In this document: in pieces, positions 7,253 through 15,860 of the stretch
Numbering within the stretch: position 1 is the first letter of the stretch
Layout: each line of letters starts with the position of its first letter
Assembly: GCA_035761165.1 (NCBI GenBank)
Contig: DASTRO010000195.1
Location: forward strand, 1-29,813
DNA from: CALCHX01 sp035761165
Lineage (GTDB): Bacteria; Gemmatimonadota; Gemmatimonadetes; Gemmatimonadales; Gemmatimonadaceae
Direction of reading: 5' to 3'
Length of the DNA: 29,813 nucleotides
Notes under the pieces: generated by a model
Databases searched by the model: none
Seen by the model: only the letters and a program-made list of their open reading frames with translations
Told to the model about the DNA's origin: nothing
Program-made: the position numbers and the translations under genes

Positions 7253-8637
7253 GGCCGCTCCCGCGCCAGTTCGTGGCGCAGCTGCTTCACCTCGCTCAGC
7301 GCCACCAGCGGCACGAAGCGCAGGAAGAGCAGGATGAGCAGGGCGAACAGTCCCAGGCTGCCGGCCAGGATGCCGAGGTCCACCCACGTCGGCGCGTAGA
7401 GGTGCCAGCTCGACGGCAGGAAGTCGCGGTTCAGCGAGGCGACGATGATGAGGAAGCGCTCCAGCCACATGCCGACCAGCACCAGCACCCCGGCCGTGAA
7501 CAGCGCCGGCAGGCTGCGGCGCCAGCGCTCCCACCAGAAGAGCTGCGGCGTCACCAGGTTCAGCGCCAGCGTCGCCCAGAAGGCCCAGGCGTACGGCCCC
7601 CGCGGGCGCGCCGCGAGGAAGGCGTAGCGCTCGTAGACGTCGCCGCTGTACCAGGCCGAGAACTGCTCGACGCCGTAGCTGTAGGCGAGCATCAGCCCCA
7701 TCGCCAGCAGCAGCTTCGCGGTGCACTGCAGGTGGCGCTCGGTGATGACGTCCTGCAGCCCGAAGACGTGGCGCACCGGGATCACCAGCACCAGCACCAT
7801 CGCCAGCCCCGAGTAGATGGCGCCGACGACGAAGTAGGGCGGGAAGATCGTCGAGTGCCAGCCGGGGAGCTGGGCGATGGCGAAGTCCAGGCTGACGACG
7901 CTGTGCACCGAGACGACGAGCGGCGCGGCGAGACCGGCGAGCAGCCCGTAGGCCACGTGGTAGCGCCGCCACTCCGTGGCCGTGCCGCGCCAGCCGAGCG
8001 CGAGGATGCCGTAGACGCGCCGCCGCCAGGTGCCGGAGAGCCGGTCGCGCGCCGTCGCCAGGTCGGGCACCAGCCCCAGGTACCAGAAGACCAGCGACAC
8101 GGTGAAGTACGTCGTCACCGCGGCCACGTCCCACGGCAGCGAGCTGAGGAAGTTGGGCCAGACGCCGAGCGCCGACGGGTACGGCACGAGCCAGTAGGCG
8201 AACCATGGCCGCCCGAGATGGAGGATGGGGAAGATCCCCGCGTTCACCAGCGCGAAGATGGTCATCGCCTCGGCCAGCCGGTTCACCGACGCGCGCCACT
8301 TCTGGTTGAGCAGCAGCAGGAAGGCGGAGATGAACGTCCCCGCGTGCCCGATGCCGATCCACCAGACGAAGTTGATGATGCCGAACGCCCAGGCCACGGG
8401 GATGTCGTTCCCCCAGGTGCCGATGCCGCGGGCGACGGTGTAGCCGATGAGCGCGACGTAGAGCAGCGTCAGCGCGCCGGAGAGGGCGAAGAGGATCCAC
8501 CACCAGCGCGCCGTGGTGCCGATGGGCGCGAGCAGCCGGTCGGTGAGCTCGGCGTCGCCGGCGGTGGTGCGCAGCACCGGCCACCCACGCTCCGGCGGCG
8601 CGGCGCGAACGGCCGCCGCCTCGGCCGGCGGCGTCAC
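7249..8637 (-). CDS. actC: Alternative Complex III subunit ActC, NrfD/PsrC-type quinol-oxidising membrane subunit
   Basis: This 462-aa polytopic protein belongs to the NrfD/PsrC family with about ten helices. Diagnostic stretches include NDIPVAWAFGIINFVWWIGIGHAGT near residue 76, LLNQKWRASVNRLAEAMT, the PILHLGRPW motif near 140, and HSVVSLDFAIAQLPGWHSTIFPPYF near 240. In known Alternative Complex III structures ActC binds quinol near its interface with the iron-sulfur domain of ActB. The GTG start at 8637 overlaps the actB stop (GTGA). The upstream open frame to 10491 is antisense-type filler and not part of the protein. Confidence 0.95.
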   Translation of the reverse strand: MTPPAEAAAVRAAPPERGWPVLRTTAGDAELTDRLLAPIGTTARWWWILFALSGALTLLYVALIGYTVARGIGTWGNDIPVAWAFGIINFVWWIGIGHAGTFISAFLLLLNQKWRASVNRLAEAMTIFALVNAGIFPILHLGRPWFAYWLVPYPSALGVWPNFLSSLPWDVAAVTTYFTVSLVFWYLGLVPDLATARDRLSGTWRRRVYGILALGWRGTATEWRRYHVAYGLLAGLAAPLVVSVHSVVSLDFAIAQLPGWHSTIFPPYFVVGAIYSGLAMVLVLVIPVRHVFGLQDVITERHLQCTAKLLLAMGLMLAYSYGVEQFSAWYSGDVYERYAFLAARPRGPYAWAFWATLALNLVTPQLFWWERWRRSLPALFTAGVLVLVGMWLERFLIIVASLNRDFLPSSWHLYAPTWVDLGILAGSLGLFALLILLFLRFVPLVALSEVKQLRHELARERP

Positions 8638-11564
8638 GTGGCCGCCTCCGACGCGCTCGGCGCGCGCGACGCCGCGAGCGCGGGGTTGGCGTTGCGCACG
8701 CGCGCCAGGTAGCGCACGCGTGGCTCCGTGCCCAGCTCGTCCAGCACGGCGTAGGCGCGCGGGTCCTCGCGCAGCCGTGCCACCTCGGAGCCGGCGCCGG
8801 TGAGCGAGCCGAAGACGATGGCGCGCGTGGGGCACGCCTGCGCGCAGGCGGTGGTCACCTCGTTCGGCCCCAGCGTGCGCCCCTCGACGCTCGCCCGGAT
8901 CTCCGCCTCCCGGATGCGCTGCACGCAGAAGGTGCACTTCTCCATCACCCCACGCTCGCGCACGGTGACGTCGGGATTCCGCTGCAGCGCCTCCACGTCG
9001 CCGAGGTCGCGGTTGTAGTCGAACCAGTTGAAGCGGCGCACCTTGTAGGGGCAGTTGTTGGAGCAGAAGCGCGTCCCCACGCACCGGTTGTAGACCATCT
9101 CGTTCAGCCCGTCGCTGCTGTGCACGGTGGCCTCCACCGGGCACACGTACTCGCACGGCGCGTCCTCGCAGTGCTGACAGAGCATCGGCTGCGCCACCGA
9201 GAGGGGCCCCGCGGGCGCGGCGGCGGCCGCGTCCGTCGCCGCGTCCGCGTAGTAGCGGTCGATGCGCAGCCAGTGCATCTCGCGCCCGTCGCGCACGCCT
9301 TCCGGGCCCACCACCGGCACGTTGTTCTCCGCCTGGCAGGCCACCATGCAGGCGCCGCACCCGGTGCAGCGGTCCAGGTCGATGGTCATCGCCCACTGGT
9401 GCGGGGCGCCGGGCTGGCGCTCGTAGAGCGGGAGCGCGCGGCGCCGCGTGCCTCCCGCGGCGTCCTCGCGCGCCACCGGCTGGCCCGGGGCGACGACGCG
9501 CACCGGCTCGCGCCCGTGCAGCCGCCAGTGCGGCTGCGTGAGCGCCAGCTCGTGATGCGCGCCGGTGCGCGCCACGGTGACGCCGGCCAGCGCGTACCGC
9601 GCCGCGCGCGGGAACAGCCCCTGTGCGCGCACCCCCACGCCGCGCGCCGTCTCCTCGGCCCCGTCGCGCCCGTAGCCGGCGTGCAGCACGGCCACGCCGT
9701 CGGCCACCCCGGGGACGACGATGGCCGGCACGCGCACCGTGCGGCCGCCGGCGCCGAGCGCGAGCTCGTCGCCGCTCTCCACGCCCAGCCGCGCCGCGGT
9801 CGCGGGGGAGAGCTGCGCCGCGTTCCCCCAGGTGAGCGTCGTCATCGGCTCGGGGAGCTCCTGCAGCCACGCGTTGTCGGCGAAGCGCCCGTCGTGCACC
9901 TTGGGACACGGGGCGAGCACCACCTCCAGCGTGCCGGCCGCGGCGCGCGGCGGCGCTGCGGGCGGCGGCACGACGGCGGGCACGGGCGCGCTCGCCGCGC
10001 GCGGCGCCGCGCTGTCCGCGATCACGCCGCGACGCAGCGCCTCGCGCCAGAAGGCGTCGAAGCCGCTGGCCCGGTCGCCGGCCCGGCCGCGCCAGTGCGT
10101 CTGCAGCAGGTCGTGTGCGCGCGGCGTGGCCTCGCCCGCCACCAGCGCCAGCAGCTCGTCCGCGCAGTGACCTCCGAAGAGGGGCGCGACCAGCGGCTGG
10201 ACGAGCGACGCCGTACCGTCGTAGGCGCGCGCGTCGCCCCACCGCTCCAGGTAGTGCAGCGCCGGCACGTGCCACGCGCAGGCACGCGCCGTCTCGTCCT
10301 CGTAGAGGCCCAGGTGCACCGTGTTGGGCACGCGGCGCAGCAGGCCCGCCACGTCCACGTCGGCGGGCGCGTCGTACACCGGGTTCCCGCCGAGGACGAG
10401 CAGCGTGTCGACGTCGCGCGCCGCCGCCAGGTCGGCCAGCGAGCCGACGCTCGCGTCCCCCGCGCCGAGGAGTGGCGAGCGCACGTACCACATGGTGCGC
10501 CCCTCGTTCCCCAGCTCGGCGTTGAGCGCGCGCGCCAGCAGGCGCACGGTGGCGCTCTGTCGCGGGCCGGCGACGACGACGCAGCGGCCGGCGGCGGCCG
10601 CGAGGTCGCGCGCCGCGGCGCGCAGCCAGGCGGTGGTCGCCTCGTCCGCCGTCGTCGGCGCGGTGGGTGCCGACGTGACGCCCCGTGCGGCACGCACCCC
10701 GGCCAGCAGCGCGGCGGCGACCGTCTCCAGCTCACCCGGGCGCACGGCCAGCCGGTGGTCGGCCGTGGCGCCGGTGGGGGTGAATCCGCTCTCCACCACG
10801 TACAGTCGGCTCGGGCCGCCGCCCGCGCCACGGCGCACCGCCCAGTCGTGCGCCCAGCGCAGGTGGAAGGGACCGCTCGCCAGGAAGTCCGCGTCGAGTG
10901 CCAGCACCACGTCGGCGCGCGTGAGGTCGGGCAGCGGCAGCAGCGCGTCGCCGTCGTCCGGCGCGGCGAAGGGCGCGTGCACGTGCACGCCGGCCGCCGG
11001 CCACCGCTCGCGCACCCGCGCCAGCAGCGCCACGGTGAGCGGCGACGCGGTGGGCTCGAGCAGCAGCCGCAGCCCCTCGCCGCGTGCGCCCACGCGCTGC
11101 CCGAGCGCCACCGGCGCGAGCAGGCGTGCCACCGCGTCCCAGTCCGCCTGCTGCGCACCGTGCCGCACGTGCCGCGACCGGTGCGGGTCGTAGAGCTGCA
11201 GCACCGATGCCTGCTCGTGCACGCCCGCCGCGCCGAGGCTGGCCGGATGGTCGGGGTTCCCCTCCACCTTGGTGGGGCGCCCGTCGTGGCTCTCGACGAG
11301 CAGTCCCGTGGCCAGGCCGTCGAGCGTCATCGCCGTCGCATAGTACTGCGGGACGCCGGGCGTGAGCTCGGGCGGCTGGTGCACGTACGGGAGGATCAGC
11401 TCGTCCGGCCGCCGGCTGCACCCGTACACGCCGGCCAGCGCCGCACTGGCGCCGAGCAGCCGCACGAAGTCGCGCCGCGAGAGCACGGGGCCCGGGCGCG
11501 CCACCCCCGGCGGGAACTCGGCGGGCCGTCGCCCGTCGCTCGTCGCTCGTTGCTCGTCGCTCAT
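8634..11564 (-). CDS. actB: Alternative Complex III subunit ActB (molybdopterin-like domain fused to four-cluster Fe-S domain)
   Basis: This 976-aa periplasmic subunit starts with a Tat signal (SRRDF at 29-33, then LLGASAALAGVYGC). Residues about 60-700 resemble molybdopterin oxidoreductases, but in ActB this domain holds no molybdenum cofactor. Residues about 725-930 form the Fe-S domain: CTGCGACMVAC; CQHCEDAPCEYVCP; CVGTRFCSNNCP; and the CTFC/CAQACP pair, giving ligands for four clusters (three 4Fe-4S and one 3Fe-4S in characterised complexes). The chain relays electrons from quinol at ActC towards haem subunits. The ATG at 11564 overlaps the actA stop by 4 nt. The first 13 residues (MSDEQRATSDGRR) are encoded by a heptamer array, so they are probably not conserved. 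Confidence 0.95.
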   Translation of the reverse strand: MSDEQRATSDGRRPAEFPPGVARPGPVLSRRDFVRLLGASAALAGVYGCSRRPDELILPYVHQPPELTPGVPQYYATAMTLDGLATGLLVESHDGRPTKVEGNPDHPASLGAAGVHEQASVLQLYDPHRSRHVRHGAQQADWDAVARLLAPVALGQRVGARGEGLRLLLEPTASPLTVALLARVRERWPAAGVHVHAPFAAPDDGDALLPLPDLTRADVVLALDADFLASGPFHLRWAHDWAVRRGAGGGPSRLYVVESGFTPTGATADHRLAVRPGELETVAAALLAGVRAARGVTSAPTAPTTADEATTAWLRAAARDLAAAAGRCVVVAGPRQSATVRLLARALNAELGNEGRTMWYVRSPLLGAGDASVGSLADLAAARDVDTLLVLGGNPVYDAPADVDVAGLLRRVPNTVHLGLYEDETARACAWHVPALHYLERWGDARAYDGTASLVQPLVAPLFGGHCADELLALVAGEATPRAHDLLQTHWRGRAGDRASGFDAFWREALRRGVIADSAAPRAASAPVPAVVPPPAAPPRAAAGTLEVVLAPCPKVHDGRFADNAWLQELPEPMTTLTWGNAAQLSPATAARLGVESGDELALGAGGRTVRVPAIVVPGVADGVAVLHAGYGRDGAEETARGVGVRAQGLFPRAARYALAGVTVARTGAHHELALTQPHWRLHGREPVRVVAPGQPVAREDAAGGTRRRALPLYERQPGAPHQWAMTIDLDRCTGCGACMVACQAENNVPVVGPEGVRDGREMHWLRIDRYYADAATDAAAAAPAGPLSVAQPMLCQHCEDAPCEYVCPVEATVHSSDGLNEMVYNRCVGTRFCSNNCPYKVRRFNWFDYNRDLGDVEALQRNPDVTVRERGVMEKCTFCVQRIREAEIRASVEGRTLGPNEVTTACAQACPTRAIVFGSLTGAGSEVARLREDPRAYAVLDELGTEPRVRYLARVRNANPALAASRAPSASEAAT

Positions 11565-11568
11565 CGAT
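11527..11568. repeat. Heptamer array at the actA/actB junction, inside the actB reading frame
   Basis: Six 7-nt units in phase: CGTCGCC, CGTCGCT, CGTCGCT, CGTTGCT, CGTCGCT and CATCGAT. The array covers the actA stop, the actB start and the first 12 or so actB codons. The same unit type is found at 18944-18992. Confidence 0.85.
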
Positions 11569-12262
11569 GACACGTCGTGCAGTCGGTGAGCCGGCGCACC
11601 GCGTACGCGCGCATCAGCGCCGCGCCCAGCGTGTCCGGCGCCACGTAGCCCATCGTCGTGATCTCGGCGCGCGGCCGCAGGTGGGGCGCCGGATCGCGGT
11701 GGCAGCCCAGGCACCAGCCCATCGAGAGCGGCTCGGCCTGGTACACCTGCGCCATGCGGTCCACGCGGCCGTGGCAGCTCTCGCACCCCACGCCCTTCTT
11801 CACGTGCGCGGCGTGGCTGAAGAAGACGAAGTCGGGCACGCCGTTCACGCGGCGCCACGGAACCGGTCGTCCCGTCGCCAGGCTGGCGCGCACCGGCGCC
11901 ATCACCGCGCTCTGCATGAACGTCTCGTTGTGGCAGGGGACGCACGTCGCCGTGCTCGGCAGCCCGGCGCTCGCCGCGCGCTCCACCGTCGCGTGGCAGT
12001 AGCGGCAGTCCAGCCGCAGGCCGGTGACGTGCACCGGGTGGCTGAAGGGGACCGGCTGCGGCACCGGCTCGTACTGGCGGCGCAGGTCCGGGGTGCGCAC
12101 CCACGCCATGAGGAGCGCCGGGCCGGCCAGCACCGTCACGAAGACGACGGCGATGGCGACGCCCATGGCGCGATTGGCCCAGCGCGGGAAGAGTGGCGTG
12201 GCGCGGGCGGGCGCGTCGGTCGGCGCGTCGCCCGGCGGCGCGGGCGGGCGACGCTCGGTCAC
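11561..12262 (-). CDS. actA: Alternative Complex III subunit ActA, pentahaem cytochrome c
   Basis: This 233-aa protein has an N-terminal membrane anchor (about residues 32-54, AMGVAIAVVFVTVLAGPALLMA) and five CXXCH motifs at 86-90, 107-111, 160-164, 184-188 and 228-232. Five c-type haems is the diagnostic count for ActA, which accepts electrons from the ActB clusters and passes them to ActE or a soluble acceptor. Paired histidines such as FSHPVHV and FFSHAAHV give likely distal ligands. The GTG start at 12262 overlaps the stop of the PPC-domain gene by 4 nt (GTGA), and its stop overlaps actB. It is normally the first gene of the act operon; here two extra genes are joined in front of it. Confidence 0.95.
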   Translation of the reverse strand: MTERRPPAPPGDAPTDAPARATPLFPRWANRAMGVAIAVVFVTVLAGPALLMAWVRTPDLRRQYEPVPQPVPFSHPVHVTGLRLDCRYCHATVERAASAGLPSTATCVPCHNETFMQSAVMAPVRASLATGRPVPWRRVNGVPDFVFFSHAAHVKKGVGCESCHGRVDRMAQVYQAEPLSMGWCLGCHRDPAPHLRPRAEITTMGYVAPDTLGAALMRAYAVRRLTDCTTCHR

Positions 12263-12696
12263 GGCGCGAGCAGGGCGAGTCCCGTCGCCTCGTCGGTGCG
12301 GCGGTGCAGCTCGGCGGGGAGCTCGGTGAGCACCACCTCCAGCGTGGGACGCACGATGGCGCGCAGCAGGTGGCCGCCGTGCGCGCTGCCGTCGCGCTTC
12401 GCCACCACCAGGTGGGCGTGCAGCTTCGGCTCCCCGTTCGGCCCGAGCGCGAGGTTGCCGGACAGCGACACGACCTCCACCTGCTCGCCGATCTCGATCC
12501 GCTCGTACGCCTTCGTGTCCCAGTTCCAGTAGCCGAGCGTCACCTCGCGCAGCGCGCCGATGGCGGTGAAGGCGCTGCCGGTGAGCCCGTGCTCGGTGGC
12601 GAAGGCGGTGAGTCCCTCCGCCACCTCGTCGCCGATGTCGAAGACGAGCACCATCGTGCGCCGCCCGCCGTCGGTGGAGAGGAGCCGGCTACGCAT
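12259..12696 (-). CDS. PPC-domain (DUF296) protein
   Basis: This 145-aa protein matches the PPC/DUF296 fold ('plants and prokaryotes conserved'). It has the LVFDIGDEVAEGLTAFATEH opening after residue 15, AIGALREVTLGYWNW, the GEQVEVVSLSGNLAL strand pair, and the metal-site motif HAHLVVAKRDGSAHGGHL near 93-110. Bacterial members form trimers and are proposed DNA- or small-molecule-binding regulators, but no function is established. The ATG at 12696 overlaps the upstream dehydrogenase gene by 8 nt and its stop overlaps actA. It is thus translationally linked to a dehydrogenase and a respiratory complex, which suggests a regulatory or assembly role; that is inference only. Confidence 0.88.
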   Translation of the reverse strand: MRSRLLSTDGGRRTMVLVFDIGDEVAEGLTAFATEHGLTGSAFTAIGALREVTLGYWNWDTKAYERIEIGEQVEVVSLSGNLALGPNGEPKLHAHLVVAKRDGSAHGGHLLRAIVRPTLEVVLTELPAELHRRTDEATGLALLAP

Positions 12697-15600
12697 GGGT
12701 GCGCTCCCGCGACGTGGTGGGCTCGCCCGCCGCGCCGCCGGTGCCACCGTCCGCCGGCCCGTCGTGGCGGCGGTGGTCGTGCCCGTCGGCGTGCCCGTCG
12801 GCGTGCCCGCCGGGCGGCCAGGCCAGCTCGCGCGGCACGCAGCGCGCGCTCGCCGCCTCCGGCGGCTCGCCGCGCCGCCAGGCGTCGCCGCGCAGCGCCA
12901 GCTGAAGCACCTCCGCCAGGTGCAGCGCGCGGCGGTCGGTGGTCTGCGCCACCTGCTCGCGGCAGCTGAAGCCGTCGGCCACCACCAGCGTGTCGCGGCC
13001 CGCCTGGCGCACGGCGGGGAGGAGCACGCGCTCGCCGGCGGCGATGGCGACGTCGTAGTGCGCGCGCTCGAAGCCGAACGCCCCCGCCATGCCGCAGCAC
13101 CCCGTCTCCGGCGCGTCGACGTCGAGCCCCATCGCCTCGAGCACCTGGCGCTCGCCGGTGAAGGTGAGGACCGACTTGTGATGGCAGTGGCCGTGCAGCA
13201 GCGCCGCCGCCTCCAGCCGCGGCGGCTGCCACCCGTCCTCGCACCGTGCCTGCAGCAGCTCGCCCAGCGTGCGCGCCTGCGCGCCCAGCCGCTTGGCGTC
13301 CTCGTCGTGCGGGAAGAGGTCGCGCAGCTCGTCGCGGAAGACCGAGACGCAGCTCGGCTCCAGCCCCACCAGCGGCGTGCCGCGCTCGATCTCCTCGCGC
13401 AGCGCGCGCAGCACGCGGCGCAGGTAGCGCTTCGCGCGGTCGAGCATGCCGTAGTCGTAGAGCGGGCGCCCGCAGCAGAGCCCCTCCGGCGGCAGCACCA
13501 CCGCGTAGCCGGCGTGCGTCAGCACCTCCGCGGCCGCGGCCAGCGTGCCGGGGAAGAAGTGGTTGTTGAAGGTGTCCGGCCAGAGGAGCACGCGCCGCGC
13601 CGGCGCCTCGGGCGGCCGCGCGTGGCGCGCGCGGTACCAGCGCGTGAAGGGGCGCGGCGCGAAGCGCGGGATGGTGCGCTGCGGGGCCACGTCCGCCGCC
13701 CACTTGGCCAGACGCTCCAGCCCCGGCGCGTGCGTGGCCAGGTTGGCCAGCCGCGGCAAGTGCGACGCCAGCCGCGACCACCGGTCGATGAGCCCGAAGG
13801 CGTAGGCGTGACGCGGCCGCAGCCGGCCGTCGTAGTAGTGCGACAGGAACTCGGCCTTGTAGGTGGCCACGTCCACGTGCACCGGGCAGTCCCCCTTGCA
13901 CCCCTTGCACGCCAGGCAGAGGTCGAGCGCCTCCTTCACCGCCTCGCTCTTCCAGCCGTCGCGCACCACCTGCCCCTGCAGCATCTCGAAGAGCAGGTGC
14001 GTGCGGCCGCGCGTGCTGTGCCGCTCCTCGCGCGTCACCATGTAGCTCGGGCACATGGTGCCCCCCTCGTGGCGGCGGCAGAGGCCCACGCCCACGCAGC
14101 GCAGCGTGGCGCGCGCGAAGCTGCCGCGGTCCTGCGGGTAGGCGAAGTGCGTCACCGGCTGCGCCGGCTCGTAGTGCGGGCCCAGGCGCAGGTCGTCGGT
14201 GCGGCCGTGCGGGCGCACCACCTTGCCCGGGTTCATCCGGCCGTCCGGGTCCCAGATCGCCTTGAACTCGGCGAACGCCTGCACGAGCGTCTCGCCGAAC
14301 ATGATCGGCAGCAGGTCGGCACGGGCCTGGCCGTCGCCGTGCTCGCCCGAGAGCGAGCCGCCGTACTTGCCGCACGCCAGCTCGGCGGCCTCGCGCGTGA
14401 ACGCGGCGTAGGCGGCCACGCCCTGCGCCGAGTACAGGTCGAAGCTGATGCGGCAGTGCACGCACCCCTGCCCGAAGTGGCCGTACAGCGCGCAGTGCAG
14501 GCCGTAGCGGTCGAGCAGCGCGCGGAAGTCGCGCAGGTACTCGCCCACCCGCTCCGGCGGCACCGACGCGTCCTCCCAGCCGGGCCAGGCGTCGGGCTGC
14601 CCGGGGACGAAGGCGGTGGCGCCGAGCCCCGCCTCGCGCACCTCCCAGATCTTCTGCTGCCGCTCGGCGTCGTCGTAGAGGCGCAGGTCGGGCGTGTCGG
14701 GCCGGCGCGCGATCTCCGCCCGTGCCCGCTCGGCGCGCTCGCGCGCCTCGTCGGCGGTCCTGCCGCCGAACTCCACGAGGAGGAAGCCGTGGCCCGACGG
14801 CATGAGCTGGAGCGCGTCCACGTGGATGTGGTTCTCCCGCATCTGCGTGACGAGGAGGTCGTCCATCCCCTCCAGCGCGACGGGCTTCAGCTCGCGCATG
14901 CGCGGCACGTCGTGCCCCGCCTGCTCCACGGTGGGGTAGCCGAGGACGAGCAGCGCGCGGTGCGGCTGGGCCTCGATGAGCGTCACCGTGGCGCCGAGCA
15001 CCGTGACGCAGGTGGACTCCGTGCCGACGAGGGCGCGGGCGACGTGGAAGCCGTGCTCCGGCAGCAGCTGGTCCAGGTTGTAGCCGGAGGCGCGGCGCAC
15101 GAGGCCCTTGGGCCAGCGGCGGCGGATCTCGTCCGCGTAGCGGTCGCGCAGCCGCGCCAGCGCGGCGTAGATCTCGCCGCGCCGCCCGCCCTCGCGGACG
15201 AGGCGCGCCAGCTCGATGTCGCTCGTCGGCCCCACGGTGAGGCGGGTGCCGTCGTAGGTGAGGACGTCGAGCGACTCCACCTGGTGCATGGTGTGCGCGC
15301 CGGGCCCGTAGAACTCGGCCATCACCGAGTGCACGCCGCACGAGTTGTTGCCGATCATCCCGCCCAGCGTGCAGCGGCTGTGGGTGGCCGGATCGGGGCC
15401 GAAGGTGAGGCCGTGCGGGGCGGTGGCCTTGCGCAGCTCGTCGAGCACGAGGCCGGGCTCGACGCGGGCGCGGCGGTTGGCGGCGTCCACCTCGAGCACG
15501 CGGTTCACGTACTTGGAGGCGTCCAGGAGGAGCGCGGCGTTGCACGTCTGCCCGGCCAGCGCGGTGCCGCCGCCGCGCGTGAGGATGGGCACGCCGTGCG

Positions 15601-15847
15601 CGCGCGCCACGCCGACGGTGGCGATGATGTCGTCCACGCTGCGCGGCACGACGACGCCCACGGGCACCTCGCGGTAGTTCGACGCGTCGGTGGCGTAGAG
15701 CGCGCGGTCGCCGTCGGCGAAGCGCACCTCGCCCTGCACGTGCCGGGCGAGCGCGCGCCGCAGTGCCTCGACGTCCACGTCGGGCCGCGGCACGGGGACG
15801 CCGACGCGGCCGCCGTGCGACGCGCCGGTCACCGGGGAGACGCCCAT
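12689..15847 (-). CDS. FAD-linked and Fe-S 2-hydroxyacid dehydrogenase (YdiJ / GlcD-GlpC fusion type)
   Basis: This 1052-aa protein fuses an FAD-binding oxidase to a GlpC-like Fe-S module. The FAD domain shows LTRGGGTALAGQTCN near residue 88 and GGMIGNNSCGVHS near 165. The covalent-flavin-type C-terminal domain follows and contains GHFGQGCVHCRI. Next come a cysteine cluster near 582-600 (CVGVGLCRR, GGTMCPSY), a ferredoxin-like motif CLACKGCKGDCP near 645, and the CCG-type pairs PSCVSVF (about 828), HGHCHHKS (about 883) and ETGCCGMAG (about 912). E. coli YdiJ, of the same layout, oxidises D-2-hydroxyglutarate; D-lactate or glycolate are other options. Such enzymes reduce quinone. The C-terminus is a histidine-rich tail (GHADGHADGHDHRRHDG) encoded by 12-nt repeats. 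The ATG at 15847 has a GAGGGGGG ribosome site. It leads the run of coupled genes into Alternative Complex III. Confidence 0.9.
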   Translation of the reverse strand: MGVSPVTGASHGGRVGVPVPRPDVDVEALRRALARHVQGEVRFADGDRALYATDASNYREVPVGVVVPRSVDDIIATVGVARAHGVPILTRGGGTALAGQTCNAALLLDASKYVNRVLEVDAANRRARVEPGLVLDELRKATAPHGLTFGPDPATHSRCTLGGMIGNNSCGVHSVMAEFYGPGAHTMHQVESLDVLTYDGTRLTVGPTSDIELARLVREGGRRGEIYAALARLRDRYADEIRRRWPKGLVRRASGYNLDQLLPEHGFHVARALVGTESTCVTVLGATVTLIEAQPHRALLVLGYPTVEQAGHDVPRMRELKPVALEGMDDLLVTQMRENHIHVDALQLMPSGHGFLLVEFGGRTADEARERAERARAEIARRPDTPDLRLYDDAERQQKIWEVREAGLGATAFVPGQPDAWPGWEDASVPPERVGEYLRDFRALLDRYGLHCALYGHFGQGCVHCRISFDLYSAQGVAAYAAFTREAAELACGKYGGSLSGEHGDGQARADLLPIMFGETLVQAFAEFKAIWDPDGRMNPGKVVRPHGRTDDLRLGPHYEPAQPVTHFAYPQDRGSFARATLRCVGVGLCRRHEGGTMCPSYMVTREERHSTRGRTHLLFEMLQGQVVRDGWKSEAVKEALDLCLACKGCKGDCPVHVDVATYKAEFLSHYYDGRLRPRHAYAFGLIDRWSRLASHLPRLANLATHAPGLERLAKWAADVAPQRTIPRFAPRPFTRWYRARHARPPEAPARRVLLWPDTFNNHFFPGTLAAAAEVLTHAGYAVVLPPEGLCCGRPLYDYGMLDRAKRYLRRVLRALREEIERGTPLVGLEPSCVSVFRDELRDLFPHDEDAKRLGAQARTLGELLQARCEDGWQPPRLEAAALLHGHCHHKSVLTFTGERQVLEAMGLDVDAPETGCCGMAGAFGFERAHYDVAIAAGERVLLPAVRQAGRDTLVVADGFSCREQVAQTTDRRALHLAEVLQLALRGDAWRRGEPPEAASARCVPRELAWPPGGHADGHADGHDHRRHDGPADGGTGGAAGEPTTSRERTHA

Positions 15848-15860
15848 CGTCCCCCCTCGC

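Noticed and set aside
8634..11564. A catalytic molybdenum oxidoreductase
   Set aside because: The fused four-cluster domain, Tat signal and position between pentahaem actA and NrfD-type actC identify it as ActB, whose molybdopterin-like domain carries no molybdenum cofactor.
9120..11570. Plus-strand open frame of about 816 codons
   Set aside because: It is the mirror of actB; its translation has no recognisable domain and no ribosome site.
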